A stretch of DNA of 64,000 nt, taken from contig JACPDW010000021.1 in NCBI GenBank assembly GCA_016183815.1, forward strand, positions 1 to 64,000, in the 5' to 3' direction. Position numbers and translations under genes: made by a program. The notes under the pieces are model-generated. The model worked only from the letters and a program-made list of their open reading frames with translations. It ran no database searches and was not told the DNA's origin. Positions 42,297 to 52,161 of the stretch are shown piece after piece (the first letter of the stretch is position 1; every line of letters begins with the position of its first letter). Origin of the DNA: Flavobacteriia bacterium. GTDB lineage: Bacteria; Bacteroidota; Bacteroidia; Flavobacteriales_D; Crocinitomicaceae.

Positions 42297-43598
42297 TTAA
42301 AAAGCCCTAACCGCTCGTACATAGTTTTGGAAGGTTGGTGACTGACCAATAATGTCACCCATGTGAAAGTCATGAGTCCACACATCGCCATTAGAAAAAT
42401 TGGTTTCTGTTGAACTCCAATAATAGTCAGGTTGAAACCCCCCAATTGCATCTCCTGCAAGATACATTAAATTCAATTCATATTTTGTAGGCATTCTCCA
42501 ATCCGTAAATTTTTGACCGTTTGCATCATGGTTAGCTGGGTCACTGATAATATTTTGAGCATCAAACCAAGAGCAATTAGAACTTTGATTTACTGTTGCA
42601 ACTACTAGTCCATGTTTACCATCAGGAGTTACATATAAAACGTAACCGCCTAAATCTGCATTTAATCCTACGGTGTATGTTGGTGAAGATATTTGAGCAT
42701 TTATTACATAAGGGCTTTCTATTGTTCCACTGCCTGAGATAGTTACATTAATTCCGGCAATAGTTACCCCTCCTTGTCCATCAGCTCCTGTAAGGCCAGT
42801 TGCTCCATCTTGACCAGCAGGACCTTGAATTCCTTGCGGCCCTTGTGGACCTGTTGCTCCATCTTGACCAGCAGGACCTTGAATTCCTTGTAAGCCTTGA
42901 GGGCCGGCAGGTGCTTCAAATTCAACCCAATTTGCCAAATCATCCGCAGGATTGGTATTGGAGACAAAACTCGCGCCCGCTTGTACGATAAACATGGAAT
43001 TTACAAGTGGGTTAGAAGAAGAAGGAGCAAAAACATAATCATTAGGATTGTAACTTGTACCGGAAACCCATATACCTTGATTATTTAAACCAACTCCAGG
43101 AGCTCCTTGTGGACCAACTGGACCTTGAATTCCCTGTGGCCCAGCAGGACCTGTAGCTCCATCATTACCTGGAACACCTTGGATGCCTTGTGGTCCAGGA
43201 GGCCCTTGAGCCCCAGCGGGACTGTTTGCAGCATATAAAGCATAGGGCACACTTAACAATTGATTTGTTCCAGATATAGTATAATTAAAGCCACCAGATG
43301 GATCCGTCTCTGTTCTAATAAAATATGGACCAACAGACCAATCAATTGCAGAAAGTGGACCAATTTCTAGACTTACTAAACCATTCGCATTAGTTGTGGG
43401 AGTTTGTATTTCTTGATACACTTGTAAACCATTTGCTGATCCTTGTAGAATGCTGATTCGTACTCCAACCTGGGTGTTGGCAATTAATTGATCATTAGCA
43501 TTTCGAATGACCGCTTGGTAGGTCATTTTACCAGGCGCTTGAGCAATCACATTTGATATCAATACAAATGCAATAATAGAAAATATTAAATTTTTCAT
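42297..43598 (-). CDS. Collagen-like surface protein with DUF1566/Lcl-like tip
   Basis: 433 residues. Signal peptide and an N-terminal domain nearly matching that of the gene at 39115 (PGKMTYQAVIRNANDQLIAN), then collagen-like GPPGPQGIQG stretches (residues about 130-165 and 230-275) around the same chitin-binding-type module (GLNNQGIWVSGTSYNPNDYV). The C-terminal part differs: YVTPDGKHGLVVATVNQSSN, then WRMPTKYELNLMYLAGDAIG and YYWSSTET, ending YVRAVRAF. This is the DUF1566/Legionella Lcl-type domain, of sugar- or matrix-binding adhesins. It thus carries a different tip on the same stem. No T9SS tail is seen. Confidence 0.83.
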   Translation of the reverse strand: MKNLIFSIIAFVLISNVIAQAPGKMTYQAVIRNANDQLIANTQVGVRISILQGSANGLQVYQEIQTPTTNANGLVSLEIGPLSAIDWSVGPYFIRTETDPSGGFNYTISGTNQLLSVPYALYAANSPAGAQGPPGPQGIQGVPGNDGATGPAGPQGIQGPVGPQGAPGVGLNNQGIWVSGTSYNPNDYVFAPSSSNPLVNSMFIVQAGASFVSNTNPADDLANWVEFEAPAGPQGLQGIQGPAGQDGATGPQGPQGIQGPAGQDGATGLTGADGQGGVTIAGINVTISGSGTIESPYVINAQISSPTYTVGLNADLGGYVLYVTPDGKHGLVVATVNQSSNCSWFDAQNIISDPANHDANGQKFTDWRMPTKYELNLMYLAGDAIGGFQPDYYWSSTETNFSNGDVWTHDFHMGDIIGQSPTFQNYVRAVRAF

Positions 43599-43604
43599 AA
43601 TTTA

Positions 43605-44087
43605 TTAGTTTTTAACGATTTTATAATTTTTTAATAACTCCAATTCTTTAGAAATCATTATATTATACGTTGCAGAAGGTAAGTTTTTTAAAGATATTAT
43701 AGTTTCATTTGAAATAATATCACCCTTTTCTATTACTTTTCCAGACGCATCTATTAATTTGAAAGTCAAATTTTTTGTATTAAAATCATGGATTTTAATA
43801 GTAATAAAATTAGAAGTTGGATTAGGAAAAGTCGTAATACTTAAATTTATTCCTTTAATCTTTTCATTTCCAGCAACTTCTGAAATTTCAATGGGTTGTT
43901 GAACTCCTTGCCCAACAGAACCTGTTGTACCGAATGAGGTATAAACGATTTGACCATATGAGTAACTTACAGTTCCTCCTGAACCTGTTGCCTCTCCACC
44001 TGCTGTGTTAGACGAGTATTGAGCAAATAAATTCGAAAAAAATATAGAACTATAATATACTACACTAAAAATAAGATAATTTTTCAT
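43605..44087 (-). CDS. Small T9SS cargo with SYSYGQ-type module, type A tail
   Basis: 160 residues. Signal peptide (ending FSNLFAQ), then the short module SNTAGGEATGSGGTVSYSYG, QIVYTSFGTTGSVGQGVQQP (residues 24-66), a Bacteroidota surface-protein module. From about 78 the type A sorting tail follows: LSITTFPNPTSNFITIKIHD, GKVIEKGD, ATYNIMISKE. The gene starts 11 bases after the LamG/Kelch gene and is followed after 6 bases by the collagen-like gene; the set is probably one transcript of surface proteins. It may anchor or organise the collagen-like protein. The function is not known. Confidence 0.85.
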   Translation of the reverse strand: MKNYLIFSVVYYSSIFFSNLFAQYSSNTAGGEATGSGGTVSYSYGQIVYTSFGTTGSVGQGVQQPIEISEVAGNEKIKGINLSITTFPNPTSNFITIKIHDFNTKNLTFKLIDASGKVIEKGDIISNETIISLKNLPSATYNIMISKELELLKNYKIVKN

Positions 44088-44098
44088 TTTAATAATAT

Positions 44099-46219
44099 TT
44101 AGTTAATAATTATTTTTTTACTTGTTTCATTCATATTTAGAATATACATTCCATTTTTTAAATTCTGCACATTAATTTGACCATCTGTTGTTCCAAACTG
44201 AAGCACTTTACCTTCCAAATTAGTTATGGTATATTTTTCTATATTTTTTAGATTTTGAATATAAATCAACTTAGAGCTTGGATTAGGATAAATTAAGAAT
44301 TTATTTTCTTCTGATATTTCATTTATCGAAGCAGTAGGGTTATTATTTTTTAATCTCCACAAATCAGGTGTTAAAATTCCAAAGCCCATCCATAAATAAT
44401 TGTTGTAAACAGTTGTAGAATGTGCATGTCTTCCTAGATAAGGGGAGTTTTTTAACTCATACCACTCAATTCCATCTGCTGAATACCAAACATCATTTTC
44501 ATCCGTATCAGCAAAACCATTTATTACCCAAAGTTTATTATCATAGAATGCAACTGTATGCCAATGTCTTGGTCTCCACGGAGCTCCTTCATTTACCAAT
44601 TCCCAATTGATTCCATCATTTGTTTTCCAAACATCATTAAAATCTCTATAGGTCACAAATCTACCGCCACCTAATAACCACATAGTCGTATCATTTTGAA
44701 CGCAAGAATTTAAAACTTGTCCTCTTCCTGGCCATGGTGCATTTGGTAATTTCTCCCAACTTGTTCCATCTTGTGATCTCCAAACTTCATTTAAATCTGT
44801 GATTCCAGACAAACCACCTAAAACATACATGTATCCATCCAAAGCTGATACCATATGCATTACTCTTCCGACAAAGTTTGGAATCGTATCATGTAATTTC
44901 ATCCAATTAACCCCATCCTCACTTCGCCAAACGTCTCTTGGTCCGCCTGATTGTGGATCACCACCTACAACAAAAATAGAAGAATCATGAACTACCCATC
45001 CTGAAATATGACGCGGAGTCCAATCAGCAGTGTCAATGAAAGTCCAATTTATTCCATCCTCTGAATTCCATACTTCATTTTCTACTTCATTTACATGATA
45101 GGGAGGATCCCAACCACCTAAAAGCCACATTTTTCCTTTAAAATTTAATAATCCACAACCATCTCTTGGAGTTAGTGTATATCCATTACTTACAATAGAT
45201 GAATGATTACTGATGACTACTTCCCATTTGTAATCACTCATAATGAATGGACCTACTTCTGCAAATTTTGAAGCATCTGTATAATCTTCAATACGTAATT
45301 CAATTTTAGTTCCATACGTATAAGCATTTAATGGCATATTATAATAACTCCAAACCATATTGTCATGATTAGTGATGGCAGTCCAACTTGTAGCTCCATT
45401 TAGTTTGTAAAATAACTTTACTGAATCACTTACTTGTAATGGATCATATGTCCATGAAAATAATGCTTGATCATTTTGAATGTAAGCATCAGTTTTAAAT
45501 GGACTTGTGATTACATAGGGTTGTTTGACGTGATATAAGCTAATAATATCTTCATCGCTAATGTCATTAGAATAAAAAGCTATATCGTCAATAACTCCTT
45601 TAAAACGTTCAATTCCCGCAGCTATTACTAAAGGAACATTGTCTCCTAAAGCAACAGGACAATATTCCTGTTTATGTAAAACTTTATTGAACCAAAATTG
45701 TAGGGTATCTTGTGTTCTTCTAAAAACAAAATGATTCCACTTGTTATTATTAAATCTATTCGGATAACCTAAAAACAATTTATTTTCGTTCCAACCTGTT
45801 CCGTTCCAATAGGTGAACAAGGAGAAATTATCAATTGATCCTAAATTATCACTGTTAAATTGTATTTCAAAATTATTTGTGGTATCATTTGGAAATTCCT
45901 TTGATGAAATAACATTCATTCTTTCAGGAGAATTTGTTTTTGCCCAAAAGGAAATAGTGAAGTCACCTTGAATGGACGAAAATTGTGTTATAGGTAAAAC
46001 TATTGAATCTTCAATGCCATTAAGTTTAATCGCAGAATTTTGAGTTCCAAATCGATCAACTGTATAAATACAACCATGAGTTAGCCCATCATTATTAAAG
46101 CTAGATTCATCACTGGCATTACCATTAAATGGAAAATAGGCCACTAACCCATTTGTTGGGATTTGAGAATATACAATAGTACTAACTATTATAAAACTAA
46201 TAAGTAATATTTTTTTCAT
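44099..46219 (-). CDS. T9SS cargo with LamG-like and Kelch-like domains, type A tail
   Basis: 706 residues. Signal peptide (ending TIVYSQ), then a LamG/concanavalin A-like domain (LVAYFPFNGNASDESSFNND, FTISFWAKT, VIDDIAFYSNDISDEDI; residues about 25-235). A fibronectin-like segment (SPFKTDAYIQNDQALFSWTY) leads to a galactose-oxidase/Kelch-type propeller of repeated VWRSEDGVNW, LWLLGG and VWYSADGIEWYEL units (about 335-620). A type A sorting tail closes it (NKFLIYPNPSSKLIYIQN). A binding or recognition role is likely. It starts the run of three surface genes; upstream lies a 146-base gap after the LytT gene. Confidence 0.85.
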   Translation of the reverse strand: MKKILLISFIIVSTIVYSQIPTNGLVAYFPFNGNASDESSFNNDGLTHGCIYTVDRFGTQNSAIKLNGIEDSIVLPITQFSSIQGDFTISFWAKTNSPERMNVISSKEFPNDTTNNFEIQFNSDNLGSIDNFSLFTYWNGTGWNENKLFLGYPNRFNNNKWNHFVFRRTQDTLQFWFNKVLHKQEYCPVALGDNVPLVIAAGIERFKGVIDDIAFYSNDISDEDIISLYHVKQPYVITSPFKTDAYIQNDQALFSWTYDPLQVSDSVKLFYKLNGATSWTAITNHDNMVWSYYNMPLNAYTYGTKIELRIEDYTDASKFAEVGPFIMSDYKWEVVISNHSSIVSNGYTLTPRDGCGLLNFKGKMWLLGGWDPPYHVNEVENEVWNSEDGINWTFIDTADWTPRHISGWVVHDSSIFVVGGDPQSGGPRDVWRSEDGVNWMKLHDTIPNFVGRVMHMVSALDGYMYVLGGLSGITDLNEVWRSQDGTSWEKLPNAPWPGRGQVLNSCVQNDTTMWLLGGGRFVTYRDFNDVWKTNDGINWELVNEGAPWRPRHWHTVAFYDNKLWVINGFADTDENDVWYSADGIEWYELKNSPYLGRHAHSTTVYNNYLWMGFGILTPDLWRLKNNNPTASINEISEENKFLIYPNPSSKLIYIQNLKNIEKYTITNLEGKVLQFGTTDGQINVQNLKNGMYILNMNETSKKIIIN

Positions 46220-46365
46220 TTTTCATTTTTTTATATTTAAATACAAAGCTATATTATTCAAAATTTGAATTTCTTACTTTTTTTTAAACCATATTATTTT
46301 TTTGTTTAACTGTTTAAAATTCTATTTTAAGTGTTTTATATGTAAATATAAAATAATGGGTTTTC

Positions 46366-47106
46366 CTAAATCTTTTTAAAAAGATTTAAAAACTCTTGTT
46401 TTTTAGCTCGACTCAAAATCAAACTTTTATTGTTTTTCATGATAAGTTCATCGGTTTCTCGGAGGTATTTTTTAACGAAAGTAAGATTTATGATGTAAGA
46501 TTTATAAGCTCTAAAAAACAATGGATTATCTGCTAAAATATCTTCAAAATTTCCAATTCCTTTGCTCACCAAAAAAACCTCTTCATTATCCAAAACAACA
46601 CTAGTATAACTTCCTCCAGCAGCCTCAAAATACATTATTTTATCAACTTGTATAAAATCGATGGTTTTTGCACCTGAAAGAGCGAGTGTTTCAGCCATTT
46701 GCCCCATTTTAAATTTTCCTAAACGGCTAACTTGTTCGTCACTTGTAAAAAGTTGATCATTAATAAATTCATTTAAAGCCAATTGGAGTTCTTCTTTTTC
46801 GATAGGTTTTAATAAATAATCTAAAGCATGAATTTTTAATGCACGTAAAGCATATTGTTGATAAGCCGTAGTAAATATTACTTTAAAAGTTGGTTTTTTA
46901 AACTGTTGTAGTATTTCAAATCCATTTATTATTGGCATTTCTATATCTAAAAAAACGATATCAGGTGAAAGTTTTTCTATAAAATCAACTGCTTTTGTAC
47001 TATCTTGTAATGTTCCTAAAATTTCAACATCATCAATTTTTTTAAGTTGATACTCTAAAAACTCAATAGCATGTTGTTCATCATCAATAATTACTACTTT
47101 AATCAT
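46366..47106 (-). CDS. LytTR-type response regulator
   Basis: 246 residues from the ATG at 47106; a TTG reading to 47115 overlaps the sensor's stop and is rejected (TAA-A-ATG, 1 base apart). Receiver domain: VVIIDDE (acidic pair), phospho-acceptor D54 in DIVFLDIEMP, and AYQQYALRALKIHALDYLLK with the conserved Lys. The LytTR DNA-binding domain spans residues about 145-246 (YFEAAGGSYTSVVL, FFRAYKSYIINLTFVKK). It is translationally coupled to the sensor kinase. Target genes are unknown; the neighbouring cargo genes are candidates. Confidence 0.93.
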   Translation of the reverse strand: MIKVVIIDDEQHAIEFLEYQLKKIDDVEILGTLQDSTKAVDFIEKLSPDIVFLDIEMPIINGFEILQQFKKPTFKVIFTTAYQQYALRALKIHALDYLLKPIEKEELQLALNEFINDQLFTSDEQVSRLGKFKMGQMAETLALSGAKTIDFIQVDKIMYFEAAGGSYTSVVLDNEEVFLVSKGIGNFEDILADNPLFFRAYKSYIINLTFVKKYLRETDELIMKNNKSLILSRAKKQEFLNLFKKI

Positions 47107-47107
47107 T

Positions 47108-50100
47108 TTAATCAATTTTAATTAAGTTTATAATAATACGTGTTCCTTTTGTTTTGCCATTTTCGTAATATAAGTCAATTATATTGACGGAATTTTGAGG
47201 ATTTATTAATTGTAATCGTTGCTCTGTGATTTGCATTCCATAAGATTTATGTTCCGTTTCATTTTTTTTAAGTTTTGCACTTTCAACACGCCCAATTCCG
47301 TCGTCTTCAATAACGATTTGAAATTGATTATTTTTATTTGATTTGATTTCTACTTTAAGCAATCCATAAGTTCCTTTATTTCTTAATCCATGCCAAATAG
47401 CATTTTCACAATAGGGTTGAATAATTAATGGAGGAATACTGAAATTTTCTTCGTCTATTTCTTCATCAATTGTAATTTCAAAATCAAATGAGTTATTTAG
47501 TCTTACTTGTTCGAGTTTCAAGTACATTTTTAAAGTTTGAAGTTCTGTTTTTAAAGGAATAAAATCTTGTTTTGAATTTTCTAAAATATTACGCATTAAT
47601 TTCGAAAACATGCTTAAATAATCACTTGCACTATCAGTATTGTTTTTTACAATAAAATTATTAATTGCATTAAGCGTATTAAACATAAAATGAGGATTCA
47701 TTTGACTTCGCAAAGTTTTCATTTCACTTTCTTGAATATTACGTATATATCTTTGACTTTTTAATCTCTGTAACCAAACATAACGAGTAATTCCCCAAAC
47801 GATAAATCCAGAAGAAAGAAAAATTAAGGTAAAAAACCACCATGACTGCCACCAAAAAGGTTTTACAGTAAGTCGAATGGTTTTTAAAGGTGTATTCTTC
47901 CCTGTCAAATTGTTTTTTCCTTTTAATCGAATGATATAATTCCCTTTTGATAAGTTACTAATTGTAATAGTTCCGTCCTTAGATTTGATCCATTTTTCAT
48001 CGTTACTTACAAGATTATAGTATAATTCATAATTTTTAGCCGCACTATAATCTGGAACAGAAAAAGACATATTAAATAAATAATTCCCTGGAGTTAATAC
48101 TAATTCTTCTGTATCATCATTTATTTTTTTTGTACTTAATCTAACATCATTTGCATCAATATCACTGATTAAAACTTTTGTCTTTGTATGAAAATTAATT
48201 ATTTTTTCAGGGTCAAACCTAATTACCGCATTTCGTGCACCTGCATATACAAAACCATCTTTTCCATTTTTCACTTCCATAGAAAACCATTCTAAACGAT
48301 TGTCTGGTAATCCAATTTTATAGGCATATTTTGCAATTTGTTTTTCTTTTTGAATGAAGCACCAATATCCTTCATTGGTATGAAACCATATATTATTGTA
48401 TTTATCGGCACATATTTTTTTACCATATATGATGTTTAATTGAGGGGTAGATGAGTAAAATATTTTTTTCGTTTGAAGATTAATTCCTACAAAACCATTT
48501 GATTTCATTGCCCAAATATTTTGATTTTTATCTTCACACATGGAGTACAATGATTCATTTCTTAGATCTTTAATGTTAATTCTTTCAAAATTATTTTTAT
48601 TTCGGTTTAATTGAAATATTCCTTTTGATGTACTCACTAATAATTTTTTCTTTTTTGTTAGAAAAATAGAATGAATTACTATTTCTTTATATTTATTTAA
48701 TTGAAAAACATAATTTTCAGTAAACTCGTCTTTGATAGGATTAAATTTGAAAACTCCTTTTTTATATTTTATCCACCAAACTTGTTTGTTTTCAGGTACA
48801 ATTTCTTCCAAATACAATTCTTCAAATTCCTTAAATCCTTTTGGAATAATTTTTTTTATTTTTCCATTTTTATTTAATTTATAGATTCCATAATAATGAG
48901 AAAAATAGTTGTTGTCTCCATGTGATGAAACGCCTAAAATTTCTGAAAAATTTTTATCAATATTTTTATCACTATGCTTTTCAAATTGAATTATATGTTG
49001 TTTAAACCTCCATTCTTTATCATATACATATAAGCCATCAAACCATCTCTTAGCAATAAAAAAAATGTTGTTGTATTCATAAATACTTGTAACTGCTTTT
49101 TGAAATTTATTTTTTGTTACATCAGTATCGAGAATTGGAATAACGTGAAAGAAATTTTGTTTAGAATTAATAAATTTTAAACCAAATTCAGTTGCCAACC
49201 AGAGATTTCCTTGTTTATCTTGCAACGCATCGTAAATACGAAATCGACCTTCTTTATCTTCATACATTTTAAAATTAAGTGTCTCTTCATCGATTATTAA
49301 AAGTGAAACATCACCTAAAACAACTATATAATTTCTACCTTGATACTTCCAATTTATAAATCCTAAAGCAACAAATTGATTATTAAAAACTGTATTAACT
49401 CGATCTAAATTCTCATTTTTTGGATTAAAAATAAAAACCCCGTTTTCCCAGGTTGACACCCATAGTCTATTTCTGCTGTCAAAATGGAGTTTTTGAAATC
49501 CTTTACCTGCTTTATTTTTAAAATTATATTTTTTAATTACTTTTCTAGTTTTTTTATCAATTTTTACAATATAATTGCCCCCCCATGACCATAACTCTCC
49601 TTTTTTATCAAAAATAAATGAGTAATATTTTTTACAATCATTATTTCTATTTAATAGAGGTTTTAAAAAAGGATAATCCTTTGTTACATTTTTTGGCAAT
49701 AGATAATAATTATCAAACAATTTTAACATGACTTTATCTTTCTCAGAATAGACATTTCCACCTTTTTTATTTGTTCTAAAAAATGTTTCGTTTATAGAAT
49801 TAAAATAAAAAAGCTGATCATAAGAACCAATCCACATACCACCATTTTGTATAGGAAGCATATTGTACACATTTCCAATTTTGATAATATCTTTACCTTT
49901 AAAATACTCAGTAAATGATTTAAATCTAATACCATCATATCTAGAAATTCCATTTCTTGTGCCTATCCAGATTAATTCATTTTTATCTTGAACTATTTTA
50001 TTGCAATATGGGTCAGATAAACCATCTTTATCGGTATAAGTTTGAAATTCAATTTCAGGAAAAGATTGAGCCCTTCCATGAATTGATATAAAAAAAAATA

Positions 50101-50122
50101 AAATGATATAAAAAGACTTCAA
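47108..50122 (-). CDS. Sensor kinase with Reg_prop propeller, Y_Y_Y and LytS-type kinase domain
   Basis: 1004 residues, starting with TTG. A signal peptide (FISIHGRAQS) leads into a periplasmic two-component regulator propeller (LIWIGTRNGISRYDG; LWLATEFGLKF), then a Y_Y_Y domain (LFNMSFSVPDYSAAKNYELY). A membrane helix (WWFFTLIFLSSGFIVWGI, near 760) is followed by a His_kinase domain: LRSQMNPHFMFNTLNAI with His about 809, and HATPase motifs ENAIWHGLRN and IEDDGIGR. It thus senses a periplasmic ligand and passes phosphate to LytT. It is unlike hybrid systems: the regulator is a separate gene. A TAAGTTTG overlaps the TTG start and is of uncertain use. Confidence 0.92.
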   Translation of the reverse strand: MKSFYIILFFFISIHGRAQSFPEIEFQTYTDKDGLSDPYCNKIVQDKNELIWIGTRNGISRYDGIRFKSFTEYFKGKDIIKIGNVYNMLPIQNGGMWIGSYDQLFYFNSINETFFRTNKKGGNVYSEKDKVMLKLFDNYYLLPKNVTKDYPFLKPLLNRNNDCKKYYSFIFDKKGELWSWGGNYIVKIDKKTRKVIKKYNFKNKAGKGFQKLHFDSRNRLWVSTWENGVFIFNPKNENLDRVNTVFNNQFVALGFINWKYQGRNYIVVLGDVSLLIIDEETLNFKMYEDKEGRFRIYDALQDKQGNLWLATEFGLKFINSKQNFFHVIPILDTDVTKNKFQKAVTSIYEYNNIFFIAKRWFDGLYVYDKEWRFKQHIIQFEKHSDKNIDKNFSEILGVSSHGDNNYFSHYYGIYKLNKNGKIKKIIPKGFKEFEELYLEEIVPENKQVWWIKYKKGVFKFNPIKDEFTENYVFQLNKYKEIVIHSIFLTKKKKLLVSTSKGIFQLNRNKNNFERINIKDLRNESLYSMCEDKNQNIWAMKSNGFVGINLQTKKIFYSSTPQLNIIYGKKICADKYNNIWFHTNEGYWCFIQKEKQIAKYAYKIGLPDNRLEWFSMEVKNGKDGFVYAGARNAVIRFDPEKIINFHTKTKVLISDIDANDVRLSTKKINDDTEELVLTPGNYLFNMSFSVPDYSAAKNYELYYNLVSNDEKWIKSKDGTITISNLSKGNYIIRLKGKNNLTGKNTPLKTIRLTVKPFWWQSWWFFTLIFLSSGFIVWGITRYVWLQRLKSQRYIRNIQESEMKTLRSQMNPHFMFNTLNAINNFIVKNNTDSASDYLSMFSKLMRNILENSKQDFIPLKTELQTLKMYLKLEQVRLNNSFDFEITIDEEIDEENFSIPPLIIQPYCENAIWHGLRNKGTYGLLKVEIKSNKNNQFQIVIEDDGIGRVESAKLKKNETEHKSYGMQITEQRLQLINPQNSVNIIDLYYENGKTKGTRIIINLIKID

Positions 50123-50377
50123 ACTTAAGTTACATAAAATTAATTGAACAAAGCTAAATATTTGGTGAAAATAAAACTTAATAAATATTTTAAATAATGG
50201 ATTTCTTTGTTTATCTGTATTGATTTTATAATTAACAACCTAGCACCTTAATATTTCAAGTTATACCAATACCCCTTTTATTCAAACTCAAAAAGCAATT
50301 AAATATGTTTTATATGCAGTTAAACAAGTATTTTATATGGTTAAAAAAATGAAGGTGTATGTGTTGTTTTCTTAATA

Positions 50378-50385
50378 TATTTTTG
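50378..50385 (+). promoter_or_regulatory. -7 box TATTTTTG of the beta-helix gene
   Basis: TATTTTTG fits TAnnTTTG, 32 bases before the ATG at 50418. It lies in the 295-base divergent region 50123-50417, which otherwise shows only AT-rich sequence and no other gene. Confidence 0.4.
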
Positions 50386-50417
50386 TAAAGGTATAGAAAT
50401 TTAAAAAAAATAAATTT

Positions 50418-52058
50418 ATGAAAAAAATAATATTTTTACTTTTAATGCTTGACATAACTTATTGTAGTAAAGCACAAACAACATATTATGTAGCCACTAA
50501 TGGTGATGATATAAATGGAAATGGTAGTTTAACTTTACCTTTCTCCACATTATTAAAAGCTATTAACACTGCAAGTGAAGGCGATGTAATCGAAATAAGA
50601 GAGGGTACTTATGTTTGTAATGAAGTAAGGGTGGACAAAAGTAATTTAACTATAAGAAGTTATACAAATGAAAATGCTATTCTTCAAGCCGAAGTGAATA
50701 ATGAAGAAATTACAGCTTGTCTATGGTTTAATGAACCAGAAACATCGGGTGGTTTATTAGAAAATTTAGAAATTATTGGAGGTTATTATTATGGTATTAA
50801 ATTTGAAAGTAATTGGGATTGGGATTTTTCTGTTCCATTTGCAAATAGAAGAGGTGTAAGTAATGTTACAATCAGAAACTGCCATATTCATCACACAGGT
50901 AGAGATGGAATAAAATTAACACCTGCTTGTAATAATATTACTATTGAAAATTGTGAAATAGACCATACAGGTATAGGTCCAGGAGCATTGATAGACTTAA
51001 ATGCCGAGGGAATTGATAATGTAAACTCAGCTTTTATGACAGTGAGAAATTGTTATTTTCATGATATTGCTACTACTGGATTATACGTAAAAGGTGGTGG
51101 AAGAAACTGCCTTATTGAAAACAATATTGTTGAAAATACTGGTAATGGTGGTATTTATCTTGGTTTTTATACTGATGCCGATTGGTTTGATACTGATATC
51201 AATCCTGAATATTATGAAAATATCGATGGTGTTGTTAAAAACAATCTGATTGTAAATGCATTACATGCTGGAATTGGTTTGTTTGGTGCTAAAAATCCAA
51301 AAGTGTATAACAATACAGTTATTAGTTCAGCGTCATCTGATGTTTACGCTGCTTTAATGATTGCTCCTTCAGAAGTGTGGGTGAATGATAATTTTACAGC
51401 TACTGCTCCCAATTTAAATCCATCTGTTTATAATAATATATTTACTCAAAATAGTACAGCAATCCAACCTATGGTTCGTTTAAGAGAACTATCTGTAGCT
51501 GGAAATACTTCGATAAATAACAATTTATACTTTAAAGAAGGAACCGATCCTGTATATGTAAATGATATGATTTCTGGTCAAAATATGAATTTTTTTGAAT
51601 GGCAAAATTCATCTTACGACATAAATGGTCTTTTAGCAGATCCAATGTTGTCAAATGACTTTCATTTATTAGAAAATAGCCCTTGTATTAATGCTGGATT
51701 TCCACTTACTGATGTTGAGGTTGATTTTGATGGTCATCCCAGAAATCAAAGTTCAAATCAAATTATTGACATTGGAGCTGATGAATATGCTTCAGTTGCT
51801 TTCTTATTAGAAAAAGTATTAACAAATAAAAATATAAAAATTTGGAATTCATCAAATAAAACATATTTAGAACTTATTTCTGATAAAAAGGAAATATCTA
51901 CATTAACCATTTACGATTTAAAAGGTAATAAAAGTTTAAGTAAAAACCTAGAAATTAATAATGGAACAAATTTATTTGAAATAGAATCTTTGAATTCAGG
52001 AATTTACTTATTGAATTTGGATAATATAAATGTTAATATTAAATTTTATATAGATTAA
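50418..52058 (+). CDS. Right-handed beta-helix T9SS cargo (pectate-lyase-like fold)
   Basis: 546 residues. Signal peptide, then TYYVATNGDDINGNGSLTLP, the DUF1565-type entry of parallel beta-helix proteins. Repeating NNITIENCEI, NCLIENNIVENTGNGGIYLG and KNNLIVNALHAGIGLFG form the coils (residues about 85-340). DIGADEYA near 455 is a common end of this family. A type A sorting tail of about 80 residues follows (from about 470: NKNIKIWNSSNKTYLELISD). Such proteins often cut or bind polysaccharides, but I see no certain catalytic set. Its position next to the divergent sensor kinase suggests a polysaccharide link, as inference. Confidence 0.85.
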   Translation: MKKIIFLLLMLDITYCSKAQTTYYVATNGDDINGNGSLTLPFSTLLKAINTASEGDVIEIREGTYVCNEVRVDKSNLTIRSYTNENAILQAEVNNEEITACLWFNEPETSGGLLENLEIIGGYYYGIKFESNWDWDFSVPFANRRGVSNVTIRNCHIHHTGRDGIKLTPACNNITIENCEIDHTGIGPGALIDLNAEGIDNVNSAFMTVRNCYFHDIATTGLYVKGGGRNCLIENNIVENTGNGGIYLGFYTDADWFDTDINPEYYENIDGVVKNNLIVNALHAGIGLFGAKNPKVYNNTVISSASSDVYAALMIAPSEVWVNDNFTATAPNLNPSVYNNIFTQNSTAIQPMVRLRELSVAGNTSINNNLYFKEGTDPVYVNDMISGQNMNFFEWQNSSYDINGLLADPMLSNDFHLLENSPCINAGFPLTDVEVDFDGHPRNQSSNQIIDIGADEYASVAFLLEKVLTNKNIKIWNSSNKTYLELISDKKEISTLTIYDLKGNKSLSKNLEINNGTNLFEIESLNSGIYLLNLDNINVNIKFYID

Positions 52059-52161
52059 AACTTGACATTGAATACTTTGGTTTTTATACTCTCTTTTTTA
52101 ATTTAATAAATATCTGATATTTAAATCAAAAATTTTAAGATTAAATTTTAAAATAATTATT

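Noticed and set aside
46368-46387. 20-base perfect palindrome AAATCTTTTT/AAAAAGATTT
   Set aside because: It overlaps the end of the LytT coding sequence and has no T-run behind it, so neither a terminator nor an operator is supported; the palindrome is mostly A/T and coding.
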